Shown in pieces: positions 44,153 through 56,290 of a stretch of 64,000 nucleotides of DNA. Under the pieces are notes generated by a model. It was not told the DNA's origin. It did no database searches and worked only from the letters and a program-made list of their open reading frames with translations. Position 1 is the stretch's first letter; the number at the start of each line of letters is the position of its first letter. The translations under genes were made by a program, and so were the position numbers. The DNA is taken from positions 344,756,444-344,820,443 of the forward strand of contig OX336389.2 in assembly GCA_946902985.2 (NCBI GenBank). Direction: 5' to 3'. The DNA is from Meconema thalassinum. Lineage: Eukaryota; Arthropoda; Insecta; Orthoptera; Tettigoniidae.

Positions 44153-45660
44153 GCACAGTTTTTGGCCTAGAGACTTGAAATTTATTCACGCGGTAGAGGG
44201 GGGTCAAGGCCAGTCATTTATGTCAAACAATTTTTTTGTAAAATGTTTAGTTTCCAAAATTGAACTTTTTTCAAAAAATGTAAAAAATAAACAAGTTTTA
44301 TTATAAAAATAATGGAATAGAGACAATTGTTTTAAGCCCATAGAACACTTTTTAGAATGTTTGGTTTTATGAAAAATTGCATACTTTCCCAATTGAACTT
44401 TTTTCATTTTTGTCTTACAGACCTGGGACTTGGTTTAGAGGTAGAGCGTATAGAGACCTTTTATTTATATTAAACAAACTTTTTGTAGAATTCCTAGATT
44501 CCAAAATAGTGACAATTTTTCAAAATTCATTTTCTTTTGTCTTAGAAACTTGCAATTTGGTATGGTGCTAGAGGAGGTAAGGACGTTTGATTCATGTTAA
44601 ACAGACTTTTTTGTGGAATTCCTAGTTTACAAAATAGTGACCAGTTTTCAAAATTCATGTTTTTGTCCAAGAAACTTGAAATTTGGTATGGTGCTAGAGG
44701 AGGTAAAGACCATTGATTTATGTCAAACAAACATTTTTGTAGAATTCCTAATTTTGGAAATGTAGCTCATTTTCAGATTTTTATTTTTGTCCTAGGGACC
44801 TGAGACTTGGTATGGTAAAGACCATTGATTTATGTGAAACCAACTCTTTTGTAGAATTTATAATTTTGGAAATATAGCCCATATTCAAAATTTTATTTTT
44901 GTTGTCCTAGAGACCTGAGACTTAGTGTGGGGGTGGAGGGGTAAAGACCATTGATATACGTCAAACTTTTTTTTTAATTAATAATTTTGGAAATATTAGC
45001 CCATTTTCAAATTTTTATTTTTGTTGTCCTAGAGAACTGAGACTTGGTATTGTAAAGACAATTGATTTATGTGAAACAAACATTTTTGTAGAATTTCTAA
45101 TTTTGGAAATATAGCCCATTTTCAAAATTTTATTTTTGTTGTCCTAGATACCTGAGACTTGGTATAGGGGTAGAGGGGGTAAAGACCATTGATTTATGTG
45201 AAACAAATTTTTTGTAGAATTTCTAATTTTGGAAATATAGCCTATTTTCAAAATTTTATATTTGTTGTCCTAGAGACCTGAGACTTGGTATGGTAAAGAC
45301 CATTGATTTATGTGAAACCAACTTTTTTGTAGAATTTCTAATTTTAGAAATACAGCCCAATTTCAAAATTTTATTTTTGTTGTCCTAGAGACCTGAGACT
45401 TGGTGTGGGGGGTAGAGGGGGTAAGGACTATATATTTACGTCAGGCGAACTTTTTTGTAAAATTCCTAATTTTGGAAATATAAGCCTTTTTTCAAAATTT
45501 TTATTTTTGTTGTCCTAGAGACTTGGGACTTAGTATAGTGGTAGAGGGGGCAAAGGCCATTCATTTATGTCAATCAAACATTTTTGTAAATTTTCTAATT
45601 TTGGAAATATGTTTTGGAAACTTTGAAAAAAATACACTATTTTTGGACTGAGAGTGGTAT
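44153..45660. repeat. Tandem repeats of about 115-125 bp related to Maverick terminal repeats
   Basis: About eleven copies share CCTAGAGACCTGAGACTTGGTA, AAAGACCATTGATTTATGT and TTTTTGTAGAATT blocks. The first copies (44130-44400) are collinear with 38550-38830 in the inner Maverick end (GACTTGAAATTTATT, ATTTATGTCAAACAA, AAGTTTTATTA). No gene is seen. Confidence 0.8.
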
Positions 45661-45779
45661 AGGGGTAGGTGTTGGAGTTAACATATGTCTATTTAGGATA
45701 TGTAGTTTAATGATATAGCCAACATTCCAAATATTTTTTGGAATAATTTGTAAAATACACTATTAACTACTAAGTGTTC

Positions 45780-46410
45780 AGAACTAACATGTATAGCCTT
45801 GTGTAGGGAATATTGGGGTCCTTAGCAAGAAAGAGTGCCAAACACATGAGTGGACAGCCTTTTGATAAGCAGTAAGTACCTGATAACCTTGAGTAGGGTA
45901 TAAGAATATTTTCAGTTGATTTCTACCTGTCACAGTGTTTACATTGTGAAAGACCGATGAAACAACCAGTCTTTAGCCTTGTCATAAGAATTAAGCAGCT
46001 GTTACCCTTAATTAGGGGTATATTAGAGGACCCTTAGCAAGAATATCACGAGTTAACTATTACCTCTCACGGTGTTCACATCGTGAAAGACTGTCAAAAC
46101 AACCATTGTACAGACTTGTACTACACAGTAAGTAGCTGTTGGTCTTGACTATGGTATATTAGAGAACCCTTAGCAAGAATACAATCAGTTTACTTCTACT
46201 TGTTACAGTGTTCACATCGTGAAAGACCGTCTCACTGTCCAGTCAACAGCCTTGTCATACGCTGTAAAGAGCTGTTGGTCTAGACTTGGGTATATTAGAG
46301 GACCCTTAAAAAATATATCACCAGTTGACTACTACATCTCACGGTGTTCACATCGTTAAAGACCGTCTCACAGACCAACCACTAGCCCTGTGATACGCAG
46401 TAAGCAGCTG
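45780..46410. repeat. 136-bp direct repeats with palindromic site upstream of right polB
   Basis: Four to five units. Each carries GTGTTCACATCGTGAAAGACCG or a close variant. The core TTCAC-ATC-GTGAA is an inverted repeat with a 3-bp spacer, at 45938-45950 (variant), 46075-46087, 46211-46223 and 46347-46359 (variant), 136-137 bp apart. The last copy is 71 bp before the polB ATG. Confidence 0.8.
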
Positions 46411-46429
46411 TTTGCATAAATCAACATTC

Positions 46430-49400
46430 ATGATGGTAGAACCCGTTCCTAGCTATATGTGTAAACAGTGTGGAAAACCTTTTCTTCGGGACTATGATAG
46501 AAAGCGACATGAAGTTACGTGTGGGGAATTCCATGAGTGTAAAACGTGTGGCAGTAAATTCAACAATGCCTACAATGGACGTCGTCATGAAGAATGTTGT
46601 AATGTTGTGTCGGCAGCTAAAAGACAAAATGCAGAGCCTGAAAAACATTACCTACAGTCATTGGTCCCTGACAAAAATGGACTTATTGAATATGAGACAT
46701 CTTTTGAAGGTCGACATAAATCCTATTTCATACGTTATGATACGTGTAAGGATTTAAATTCATACCTTAAAGAGTCCAAACAGCAAATAATACAAGCTAT
46801 GCAAAAAGAACTAGCAATGCACAAGTCGATCAGTTAATCTTGTGGCTGAATGTAGATTCATTCATACGTCCACCAACGAAATTACAGATCGGGCTTTTAA
46901 AACACGAAATCAAGCCCTATTTTTGGTAACAGACTTAAGAAGTTCCTTGGAAACACAATTTAAAAAGTTAACAACGGAAATGGAGAACTCTGAGCTAAAA
47001 GGCAGTAATTGGGCTTTGTTAGCAGTGGAAGGAGTACGATTGAAAATAAATAAGTACAATCCCTTGCGTGGTAGTACATATATTCCGTTACCAGCAGCTA
47101 TAAAAGCAAGAAAAGCCTGCATTAATCCTGAAAACTTGAAAGATGAAAAGTGTGTTATGTTTGCCATTTTAGCAAAACTGGTTAAAAAGAATGCTCAAGG
47201 CATTAGTAAATACAAGTACCTGGAAAACAAGTATGATTTTTCAGTAATATCGTTACCTACATCGCTAGCTGACATTCCCAAATTTGAAAAAGCCAACGAT
47301 ATATCCATTAATGTATTTGGATTGGAAGAAGCCAATAAACTGTTACCTCTAAAGGTTGTGGATCGAGAGTTGCAAGACCATCGCGACCTCCTTCTGCTAA
47401 GTTCATCATCAGGACAGAACCACTATGTCTTTATCAAAGGGGGCCGATAACCTCGATGTAAGGCCCCTTAAAACAACAATTATCATCATCATCATCTCTA
47501 TCAAAGATTTTGATAAACTAGTAAGACATCAGTTTACCCACCATGAGCATAAGATATATACGTGCGAACGATGTTTTACTCACTTCGATAATCGATATGG
47601 ACAACAAGGAATGGAAAAATTAAAAGAACATAGAGCTTTGTGTATCCAGCATGACATTGCTAGGGTTGAAATGCCTATTAAAAACTCAATTGTGAAATTC
47701 TTGAATGTTGAAAAAATGCTGAGAATACCTTACGTTATCTATGCAGATTTCGAAAGTATACTCTTAACATATCAAATATGTTTACCCAATCCTGAAACAA
47801 GTTATACAGTGCCATACCAGAGTCATGTTCCTATGAGCTTTGGTATATACGTTAAACCCTCACCTGCTGTGGAACACATAAAGACAAACCTTCCAAGCCG
47901 ACCTGTTATTTATCGTGGACCTGACGCTGCAGAAATGTTTATGGACTGTTTGATCTCAATAGCTAATGAAATTGATCGCCTTTACAGCTTAAATGTTCCA
48001 AAGGCCTTAACTCAGGATCAGGCAGCAGAGTTCCAATGTTCTGAAACCTGTTATTTGTGTGAAAAAAACATTTACCAAAGAGGACTGGAATGTTAGAGAA
48101 CATTGCCATATTACAGGGGAATACCGTGGAAGTGCTCACAATAACCGTAATTTGAGGTGTAAAACACGTAACCCCGTTCCTGTATTTCTACATAATATGA
48201 GTGGCTACGACGCAAATTTCATTGTAAAGCAATTGGGATGTACTACTGAGGGAGTGGATGTTATTGCAAACTCCAAAGAAAAGTACATTTCCTTCACCAA
48301 ATATGTAGGAAATGTTAAGCTTCGATTTGTGGATACGTTTCGTTTAATGCCAAGTAGTTTGGAAAACTTAGTTTCCAACTTTACATCATACCCTGAAACA
48401 GACAAGTACTTTGGAAAAGAAAATGCAACGCTCTTGACTCGTAAATGGGTATTTTGTTATGATTACATTGATTCATGGGAAAAGTTAAGTGAAACGTGTT
48501 TACCTCCAAAATAGGTATTCTTTAACAAATTAAGTCAAGAAGATGTTAGTCACGAATACTATGAACATGCCAAAAAAGTGTGGAATCAGTTCAACATTAA
48601 AATTCTAGGGGAATATAGTGACCTCTAACTAACTTCAGATGTAATCCTTCTTGCAGACAGCTTTGAACCGTTTAGAAACAAAACACTAGAAACACACCGA
48701 GTGGATGCTGCACACTTTTTTACTTCTCCTGGTTTAAGTTTCGAGGCAATGCTCCTTTACACAGGAATTGAACTGGAATTGCTACAGGATTACGATCAAA
48801 TTCTTCTAATCGAGTCTGGAATACGTGGAGGCATATGCCAGGTGTCTCATCGGTATGCTGAAGCTAACAATAAATACATGGAAACCAATGATTCTGAGAA
48901 ACCATCGCAGTTTATTACATATGATGATGCCAACAACAAATACGGGTGGGCTATGTGCCACTCTCTTCCTTATGGCGGATTTCAGTGGGTTTCCCCAGAT
49001 ACTGTTGATCTAGATTCGCTAAAGGAAGACGATACTGTGGGATACATTCTAGACGTTGATGTTGATTACCCATCTGACCTTCATGATCTACACAACGATT
49101 TACCTTTCCTACCAGAGTGTACACAAACTAAGGATTCGTCTCTGAAAAAACTAATTCCTCATCTTGGAAATCGAAAGCGGTATGTTGTTTATTACATGAC
49201 ACTTCAACAGGCTTTAGTTCATGGACTAAAATTGATAAAAATCATCACGTGTTAAAGTTTAAACAAATACCTTGGCTAAAGATATACGTTGATTTTAATA
49301 ACAACCTTCGAAATCAAGCCAAAAATGATTTTGAGAAAAATCTGTACACATTATTTAACAATGCCTTTTTTGGAAAAACGATGGAAAATATTCGTAAAAG

Positions 49401-50132
49401 AATAGACATACGTCTTGTGACTGACAGAAAAAGGCAGAAAAGCTAATAGCAAAGCCTACATTTATCGATAGAACCATTTATGGCCCTAACCGAGCTGCTT
49501 TCCACATGGTTAAACGTAACATTGTATTCAATAAGCCTATATATATATAAGGAATGTGTATACTGGATATTTCAAAAACTCTAATGTATTCCCACCACTA
49601 TGATGTCCTGCTACCCTATTATGGGATGAACAATCTTAAACTCATGTATATGGATACCGACTCGTTCATTTATTTGGTTAACACCCAAGATGTATATCAA
49701 GACAAGTTGGATTTCCTAGAACACCTGGACACATCAGATTATCCTACTAATCACATATGTTACTCAATATAAAACAAGAAAACGTTGGGGAAATTTAAAG
49801 ACGAGGCTTGTGGACAAATTATAAAAGCATTTTTTGGACTTAGAGCTAAAATGTACGCTTTAGACATAAATGGTAAAGAAATCAAAAGGATTAAAGTTAT
49901 TAGCAGAGGTGTTGTCAAAAATTGTATAAGCTTTCAGGATTATAAGGATTGTGTCATGAAAAACAATGTAAAGAGAATTCCAATGAACATTATCGCTTCT
50001 AAACAACATGACATATCATCTATAAGACTAAACAAAATTGCTTTGTGTCCTGGTGATGATAAAAGAGTGATTGATTCGAATGGTATAGCTACACATGCCT
50101 ATGGTCATTACTCAATCATTGACCATGCTTAA
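46430..50132 (+). pseudogene. polB: Outer Maverick right polB (longest copy, many frame breaks)
   Basis: It is the replicase gene of the right arm. The start ATG 46430 leads into two Cys2His2-like fingers, CKQCGKPFLRDYDRKRH and CKTCGSKFNNAYNGRRH. Then the N-terminal domain (LRGSTYIPLPAAIKARKA), ExoI YADFESIL, the endonuclease-VII-like REHCHITGEYRGSAH, ExoII HNMSGYDANFIVKQLG, motif A TYDDANNKYGWAM, motif [18 protein letters not shown], and motif C YMDTDSFIYLV. Breaks are near 46830, at the SINE (47440-47494), near 48090, at stops 48512-48514 and 48626-48628, near 49250, at 49444-49446 with a shift near 49545, and a stop near 49770-49772. Motif A has Lys where relatives have Leu. The end DHA matches the left copy. 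Confidence 0.93.
47440..47494 (-). mobile_element. SINE 3' fragment (55 bp) in right polB
   Basis: The insert GGGGCCGATAACCTCGATGT... with an (ATC)n end is flanked by a 12-bp duplication, TCTTTATCAAAG and TCTCTATCAAAG (47428-47439, 47495-47506). Insert plus one duplication is 67 bp, which shifts the frame by one and explains the break there. A related stretch (TTTTAAGGGGGCCTAACA) is at 14442-14459. The tail identifies the strand as minus. Confidence 0.8.
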
Positions 50133-50454
50133 AGAGCTAAGTTTTGAATATGAAAATCTAGCAAATACATAAACCAAACGATTATAAAAGGTAAAAATAA
50201 TAACACTACAAAAATAAACAAAAAACAAACAAAAAAGGACGAAAATGATATTCATATTTAAGAATAAAAAAATATAGAACAAAATAAAACTAACTCTACA
50301 ATTTATAACAAAAAACAATGTATTATGTGTAAATAGTGTAAATATATTTAAAATGAATAAAAATATTGTATGAACAATTCATGGACATTTTTAATTACTA
50401 CCCACCTCTCCCCACTCCTAATGCAAAATGAACTTTGTACATGGACTAAATCAG
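50133..50454. other. AT-rich spacer after right polB
   Basis: No gene is seen. It is the mirror of 4256-4578 and contains AATAAA sites (for example 50266-50271) that could end polB transcripts. Confidence 0.6.
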
Positions 50455-51115
50455 AAACATGTAAACAGCAAAATTGGAAAATCCATGTTTCAATATCATG
50501 AAGTTGAAAAACATTAAAAAGAAATTTTAAAAACTGTAAATGGGAAATTGTAAAATTGACAAATGTGTAAACAACAAAATGTAAAATCCATGTTTCTATA
50601 TCATGAAATTGAAAAACTTTAAACTGGTATTTTAAAAACTGTAAATGGGAAATTGCAAAATTGACAAATGTGTAAACAACAAAATGTAAAATCCATGTTT
50701 CTATATCATGAAATTTAAAAACTTTAAACTGGCATTTTAAAAACTGTAAATTGGAAATTGTGAAATTGATAAATATGTAAGCAACAAAATGCAAAATCCA
50801 TGTTTCCATATTAGGAAATTGAAAAACTTTAACCTGACATTTTAAACACTGTAAATGGGAAATTGAGAAATTGACAATGAGTAAACAACAAAATGGAAAA
50901 AAAATGTTTCCATATTATGAAATTGAAACACTTTAAACTGGCATTTTAAAAACTGTAAATGGGGAAATTGTGAAATTGACAATGTGTAAACAACTAATTG
51001 AAAAATACATGTTTCCATATTGACAATATTCAAAAACTTCAAACTGAAATTTAAAAAAATAAAAATAATGCTAAGTGGAAATTGAGGAATTGACAAATGT
51101 GTGAACAACAAAACT
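50455..51115 (-). repeat. Tandem array of 105-bp units, right arm (about 6 copies)
   Basis: It is the inverted counterpart of 3100-4255 with fewer units. GTGTAAACAACAAAATG recurs at 105-bp steps (about 50565 and 50670, then onward). Confidence 0.88.
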
Positions 51116-51119
51116 ATGA

Positions 51120-54100
51120 GTATGAGCATTAGATTAAGTTAGGTTAGATAAAGTTAGGTGAGGATATGTTTGGTTAGGTGAACTAAGGTTATGTTAAGTG
51201 AGGTTAGGTGAACTGAGGTTAGTTATGTGACTTTGTAGTTTACTGTTTTTGGTAAATATAGAAATTAAAATGTAAAATATAAAATGTAAAAATATGAAAT
51301 GTTAAATGTAATAATTTAAAATTTTAAATGAGGTTTGCGTGGGTTAGGTTAGGTTATACAAAGTTTAATATTTGTGCTCGCACATTTGCTCTCACTTTCT
51401 GCTTTCATATTTGCTCACACTTTTTTGCTCTCAATTTCTGCTTTCATATTTGCTCTTACTTTTAAGTTAGGTTAGGTTAGGTTATGTATGTGACCTCGTA
51501 GTTTACTGTTTTTGGAAAATATAAAATTTAAAATGTAAAATATAAAAAATAGAAAATGTAATATGTATTAATTTAAATATTTAAATGAGGTTTGTGTGGG
51601 TTAGGTTAGATTAGGTTTGGTTAGATTTGGTTAGGTTAGGTTAGTTTAGGTTATAACTAAGTTTAATATTTGTGCTCGAACATTTGCTCTCACTTTTTGC
51701 TTTCATATTTGCTCACACTATTTTGCTCTCACTTTTTGCTTTCATATTCGCTCTTACTTTTAAGTTAGGTTAGGTTAGGTTAGGTTATGTATGTGACCTT
51801 GTAGTTAACTGTTTTTGGAAAATATAAAATTTAAAATGTAAAATATAAAAAATGTAAAAATAGAAAATGTTACATGTATTAATTTAATTATTTAAATGAG
51901 GTTTGTGTGGGTTATGTTAGGTTAGGTTTGGTTAGGTTAGGTTAGGTTAGGTTAAGTTAGGTTATAACTAAGTTTAATATTTGTGCTGGCACATTTGCTC
52001 TCACTTTTTGCTTTCATATTTGCTCACACTTTTTCGCTCTCACTTTTTGCTTTCATATTTGCTCTTATTTTTAAGTTTGGTTAGGTTAGGTAATGTATGT
52101 GACATTGTAGTTTACTGTTTTTGGAAAATATAAAATTTAGAATGTAAAATATAAAAAATTTTAAAATAGAAAATGTTGCATGTATTAATTTAAATATTTA
52201 AATGAGGTTTGTGTGGGTTAGGTTAGGTTAGGTTATAACTAAGTTTAATATTTGTGCTCGCACATTTGCTCTCACTTTTTGCTTTCATATTTGCTCACAC
52301 TTTTTTGCTCTCACTTTTTGCTTTCATATTTGCTCTTACTTTTAAGTTAGGTTAGGTTAATTATGTGACCTTGTAGTTTACTGTTATTGGAAAATATAAA
52401 ATATAAAATGTAAAATATAAAAATGTCAAAATAGAAAATTTTACATGTATTAATTTAAATATTTAAGTGAGTTTGTGTGGGTTAGGTTAGGTTAGGTTTG
52501 GTTAGGTTAGGTTAGGTTAGGTTAGGTTATAACTAAATTTAATATTTGTGCTCGCACATTTCCTCTCACTTTTTGCTTTTATATTTGCTCACACTTTTTT
52601 GCTCTCACTTTTTGCTTTCACATTTGCTCTTACTTTTAAGTTAGGTTAGGTTGGGTGAGGTTAGGTAAGGTAAGGTTAGGTTAGGTTAGGTTATAACTAA
52701 GTTTAATATTTGTGCTCGCACATTTGCTCTCACTTTTTGCTTTTATATTTGCTCACACTTTTTTGCTCTCACTTTTTGCTTTCACATATGCTCTTACTTT
52801 AAATTTAGGTTAGGTTAGGTTAGGTTAGGTAAGGTAAGGTTATAACTAAGTTTAATATTTGTGCTCGCACATTTGCTGTCACTTTTTGTTTTTTATAATT
52901 GCTCACACTTTTTTGCTCTCACTTTTTGCTTTCATATTTGCTCTTACTTTTAAGTTAGGTTAGGTTAGGTTATGTATGTGACCTTGGAGTTTACTGTTTT
53001 TGGAAAATATAAAATTTAAAATGTATAATAAATAATGTAGAAATGGAAAATGTCACATGTATTGATTTAAATATTTAAATGAGGTTTGTGTGGGTTAGGT
53101 TAGGTTTGGTTAGGTTAGGTTAGGTTAGGTTATAACTAAGTTTAATATTTGTGCTGGCACATTTGCTCTCACTTTTTGCTTTCATATTTGCTCACACTTT
53201 TTGCTTTCATATTTGGTCTTACTTTTATATTAGGTTAGGTTAGGTTATGTATGTGACCTTGTAGTTTACTGTTTTTGGGAAATATAAAATTTAAAATGTA
53301 AAATATAAAAAATGTAAAAATAGAAAATGTTACATGTATTAATTTAAATATTTAAATGAGGTTTGTGTGGGTTATGTTAGGTTAGGTTTGGTTAGGTTAG
53401 GTTAGGTTAAGTTAGGTTATAACTAAGTTTAATATTTGTGCTGGCACATTTGCTCTCACTTTTTGCTTTCATATTTGCTCTCACTTTTTGCTTTCATATT
53501 TGCTCTTATTTTTAAGTTTGGTTAGGTTAGGTAATGTATGTGACCTTGTAGTTTACTGTTTTTGGAAAATATAAAATTTACAATGTAAAATATAAAAAAA
53601 TTAAAATAGAAAATGTTGCATGTATTAATTTAAATATTTAAATGAGGTTTGTGTGGGTTAGGTTAGGTTATAACTAAGTTTAATATTTGTGCTCGCACAT
53701 TTGCTCTCACTTTTTGCTTTCATATTTGCTCACACTTTTTTGCTCTCACTTTTTGCTTTCATATTTGCTCTTACTTTTAAGTTAGGTTAGGTTAATTATG
53801 TGACCTTGTAGTTTACTGTTATTGGAAAATATAAAATATAAAATGTAAAATATAAAAATGTCAAAATAGAAAATTTTACATGTATTAATTTAAATATTTA
53901 AGTGAGGTTTGTGTGTGTTAGGTTAGGTTAGGTTTGGTTAGGTTAGGTTAGGTTAGGTTATAACTAAATTTAATATTTGTGCTCGTACATTTCCTCTCAC
54001 TTTTTGCTTTTATATTTGCTCACACTTTTTTGCTCTCACTTTTTGCTTTCACATTTGCTCTTACTTTTAAGTAAGGTTAGGTTGAGTGAGGTTAGGTAAG

Positions 54101-56290
54101 GTAAGGTTAGGTTAGGTTAGGTTATAACTAAGTTTAATATTTGTGCTCGCACATTTGCTCTCACTTTTTGCTTTTATATTTGCTCACACTTTTTTGCTCT
54201 CACTTTTTGCTTTCACATATGCTCTTACTTTAAATTTAGGTTAGGTTAGGTTAGGTAAGGTAAGGTTATAACTAAGTTTAATATTTGTGCTCGCACATTT
54301 GCTGTCACTTTTTGTTTTTTATAATTGCTCACACTTTTTTGCTCTCACTTTTTGCTTTCATATTTGCTCTTACTTTTAAGTTAGGTTAGGTTAGGTTATG
54401 TATGTGACCTTGGAGTTTACTGTTTTTGGAAAATATAAAATTTAAAATGTATAATAAATAATGTAGAAATGGAAAATGTCACATGTATTGATTTAAATAT
54501 TTAAATGAGGTTTGTGTGGGTTAGGTTAGGTTTGGTTAGGTTAGGTTAGGTTAGGTTATAACTAAGTTTAATATTTGTGCTGGCACATTTGCTCTCACTT
54601 TTTGCTTTCATATTTGCTCACACTTTTTGCTTTCATATTTGGTCTTACTTTTATATTAGGTTAGGTTAGGTTATGTATGTGACCTTGTAGTTTACTGTTT
54701 TTGGGAAATATAAAATTTAAAATGTAAAATATAAAAAATGTAAAAATAGAAAATGTTACATGTATTAATTTAAATATTTAAATGAGGTTTGTGTGGGTTA
54801 TGTTAGGTTAGGTTTGGTTAGGTTAGGTTAGGTTAAGTTCGGTTATAACTAAGTTTAATATTTGTGCTGGCACATTTGCTCTCACTTTTTGCTTTCATAT
54901 TTGCTCTCACTTTTTGCTTTCATATTTGCTCTTATTTTTAAGTTTGGTTAGGTTAGGTAATGTATGTGACCTTGTAGTTTACTGTTTTTGGAAAATATAA
55001 AATTTAGAATGTAAAATATAAAAAAAATTAAAATAGAAAATGTTGCATGTATTAATTTAAATATTTAAATGAGGTTTGTGTGGGTTAGGTTAGGTTATAA
55101 CTAAGTTTAATATTTGTGCTCGCACATTTGCTCTCACTTTTTGCTTTCATATTTGCTCACACTTTTTTGCTCTCACTTTTTGCTTTCATATTTGCTCTTA
55201 CTTTTAAGTTAGGTTAGGTTAATTATGTGACCTTGTAGTTTACTGTTATTGGAAAATATAAAATATAAAATGTAAAATATAAAAATGTCAAAATAGAAAA
55301 TTTTACATGTATTAATTTAAATATTTAAGTGAGGTTTGTGTGTGTTAGGTTAGGTTAGGTTTGGTTAGGTTAGGTTAGGTTAGGTTATAACTAAATTTAA
55401 TATTTGTGCTCGTACATTTCCTCTCACTTTTTGCTTTTATATTTGCTCACACTTTTTTGCTCTCACTTTTTGCTTTCACATTTGCTCTTACTTTTAAGTA
55501 AGGTTAGGTTGAGTGAGGTTAGGTAAGGTAAGGTTAGGTTAGGTTAGGTTATAACTAAGTTTAATATTTGTGCTCGCACATTTGCTCTCACTTTTTGCTT
55601 TTATATTTGCTCACACTTTTTTGCTCTCACTTTTTGCTTTCACATATGCTCTTACTTTAAATTTAGGTTAGGTTAGGTTAGGTTAGGTAAGGTAACGTTA
55701 TAACTAAGTTTAATATTTGTGCTCGCACATTTGCTGTCACTTTTTGTTTTTTATAATTGCTCACACTTTTTTGCTCTCACTTTTTGCTTTCATATTTGCT
55801 CTTACTTTTAAGTTAGGTTAGGTTAGGTTATGTATGTGACCTTGGAGTTTACTGTTTTTGGAAAATATAAAATTTAAAATGTATAATAAATAATGTAGAA
55901 ATGGAAAATGTCACATGTATTGATTTAAATATTTAAATGAGGTTTGTGTGGGTTAGGTTAGGTTTGGTTAGGTTAGGTTAGGTTAGGTTATAACTAAGTT
56001 TAATATTTGTGCTGGCACATTTGCTCTCACTTTTTGCTTTCATATTTGCTCACACTTTTTGCTTTCATATTTGGTCTTACTTTTATATTTGGTTAGGTTA
56101 GGTTATGTATGTGACCTTGTAGTTTACTGTTTTTGGGAAATATAAAATTTAAAATGTAAAATATAAAAATGTAAAAATAGAAAATGTTACATGTATTAAT
56201 TTAAATATTTAAATGAGGTTTGTGAGGGTTAGGATAGGTTAGGTTTGGTTAGTTTAGGTTAGGTTAGGTTAGGTTTGGTTAGGTTAGCAT
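51120..56290 (-). repeat. Subterminal (TTAGG)n-type array, right arm, expanded
   Basis: It has the same composite units as the left arm, inverted, with TTAGG runs of 2-7 units throughout. From about 51850 to 56280 the units fall into a higher-order repeat of about 1.43 kb in three copies. The marker ACCTTGGAG occurs at 52981, 54407 and 55839, and GTTAATTATGTGACC occurs near 52356, 53791 and 55224. At 5.2 kb it is nearly four times the length of the left array (1.4 kb). Confidence 0.88.

Noticed and set aside
40153..44158. Standard 6-bp target duplication around the central AGTAGGGG block
   Set aside because: CTGTGC and GCACAG are reverse complements and not direct repeats.
46430..46620. Host zinc-finger gene
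   Set aside because: The two fingers run into a Maverick polB N-terminal domain and polymerase motifs in the same direction, and such fingers are common at polB N-termini of these elements.
51120..56290. CRISPR-like array or a true chromosome end
   Set aside because: Repeats and spacers are not unique versus constant in the CRISPR way, the array is inside an element, and it is followed by LINE sequence. So it is neither CRISPR nor a telomere terminus.
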